Shown here: positions 7,057 to 7,482 of the stretch, piece by piece
Numbering within the stretch: the first letter of the stretch is position 1
Layout: each line of letters opens with the position of its first letter
Assembly (NCBI GenBank): GCA_913020095.1
Contig: CAJWAH010000064.1
Location: 1 to 7,482 of the forward strand
Direction of reading: 5' to 3'
Length of the DNA: 7,482 nt
Source: an uncultured Synechococcus sp.
GTDB taxonomy: Bacteria > Cyanobacteriota > Cyanobacteriia > PCC-6307 > Cyanobiaceae
The notes under the pieces: model-generated
Told to the model about the DNA's origin: nothing
Database searches by the model: none
The model's input: the letters and a program-made list of their open reading frames with translations, nothing else
Translations under genes and position numbers: made by a program

Positions 7057-7202
7057 TCAGCGATGACCCCACACCCAACTGGTCCGCCCAGACTCCCTGG
7101 CCACAGACTTGAGAGCCTGGTTCACGATCACAGAGGAGCTGATCAGAAGCCTAGAGGCTGCCTCCAGGGCCCAGAATCAACGGAAGCTCCGCTGATTAGC
7201 CG
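7057..7202. promoter_or_regulatory. Divergent intergenic region expected to hold the promoters of the operon and of kpsF
   Basis: These 146 bp separate divergent starts, so transcription of the minus-strand operon and of kpsF should begin here. I could not pick a confident sigma-70-type promoter. TTGAGA at 7109-7114 is a possible -35 for kpsF without a good -10 at the right distance. Small symmetrical elements are CTGATCAG (7139-7146), AGCCT/AGGCT (7149-7160 area) and CGGA/TCCG (7181-7191 area); none is long enough to call an operator or terminator. The call rests on gene orientation alone. Confidence 0.4.
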
Positions 7203-7482
7203 TTGTCTGCCCTCACCCGCTGCCTGCAAGAGGAAGCAGCCGCTATCTCCGCCGCTGCCGATCGTCTCAGCAGCAATGAGGTGGAACAGGCGCTGAACCT
7301 TCTGGAGCAGTGCGCCGATCGCAAAGCGAAGCTGGTGATTACCGGCGTGGGCAAAAGTGGCATCGTGGCTCGAAAAATCGCCGCCACCTTCTCCTCGATC
7401 GGCCTCATGGCCCTCTACCTCAATCCCCTCGATGCCCTGCATGGGGATCTCGGGGTGGTCGCTCCTGACGATGTTTGCCTAC
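7203..7482 (+). CDS. kpsF: KpsF/GutQ-type arabinose-5-phosphate isomerase, N-terminal SIS domain (partial)
   Basis: Family that interconverts ribulose 5-phosphate and arabinose 5-phosphate, the first step toward the sugar acid Kdo. Only 93 codons are present before the right edge. The start of the SIS (sugar isomerase) domain is clear: TGVGKSG (47-53) followed by IVARKIAATFSSIG, then LHGDLGVV (79-86), whose H80 corresponds to the conserved His of the family. The segment before the SIS core is a helical stretch beginning SALTRCLQEEAAAI, the normal N-terminus for this family. The best start is TTG at 7203: an in-frame TAG at 7197-7199 blocks anything upstream, and no in-frame ATG occurs before residue 69. 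No strong Shine-Dalgarno precedes it. CBS domains usual at the C-terminus would lie outside the window. It is divergent from the glycan operon. Confidence 0.93.
   Translation, partial: MSALTRCLQEEAAAISAAADRLSSNEVEQALNLLEQCADRKAKLVITGVGKSGIVARKIAATFSSIGLMALYLNPLDALHGDLGVVAPDDVCL

Noticed and set aside
7139..7146. Palindrome CTGATCAG as a possible operator
   Set aside because: Eight bases is too short, and it matches no regulator consensus I know (it is not GTA-N8-TAC of NtcA).
1..7482. Search for defence system, CRISPR array, mobile element, tRNA or attachment site
   Set aside because: No direct-repeat array, transposase, integrase, terminal inverted repeats or cloverleaf-like segment was seen. 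The unusual content is glycan metabolism, not defence or mobility.

Overview
The window most likely comes from a GC-rich picocyanobacterium of the marine Synechococcus/Cyanobium type. That is an inference from protein character: a cyanobacterial-looking UvrD/PcrA N-terminus, a KpsF/GutQ N-terminus of the picocyanobacterial kind and a class II tRNA nucleotidyltransferase, all in dense high-GC coding sequence. No search was run. No rRNA, tRNA, CRISPR array, insertion sequence or phage gene is visible.

Layout, left to right. (1) Positions 1-447, minus: the first 149 residues of a UvrD/PcrA-type DNA helicase, running off the left edge. (2) 528-2303, plus, divergent from the helicase: a 591-residue polytopic membrane protein of unknown function with a soluble C-terminal domain, possibly GT-C-like. 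(3) 7056 down to 2318, minus: a compact four-gene run, in transcription order a GT-B glycosyltransferase, a CCA-type tRNA nucleotidyltransferase, a family-39-type membrane glycosyltransferase and a PAPS-dependent sulfotransferase. The junctions are an 8-nt overlap, a 4-nt ATGA overlap and a 2-nt gap, so the four are very probably co-transcribed and translationally coupled. (4) 7203-7482, plus, divergent from the operon: the N-terminal SIS domain of a KpsF/GutQ (arabinose-5-phosphate isomerase-type) protein, running off the right edge.

Biologically, the window looks like housekeeping genes (helicase, tRNA 3'-end enzyme, sugar-phosphate isomerase) with a strain-variable surface-glycan module among them. 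A cytoplasmic glycosyltransferase, a membrane glycosyltransferase that would use a polyprenyl-linked sugar, and a sulfotransferase together suggest assembly and sulfation of a cell-surface or extracellular glycan. The convergent membrane protein may belong to the same process. The most distinctive arrangement is the tRNA-maturation gene locked by overlaps inside this glycan operon. The glycan, the acceptor and the role of the 591-residue protein cannot be read from the sequence.
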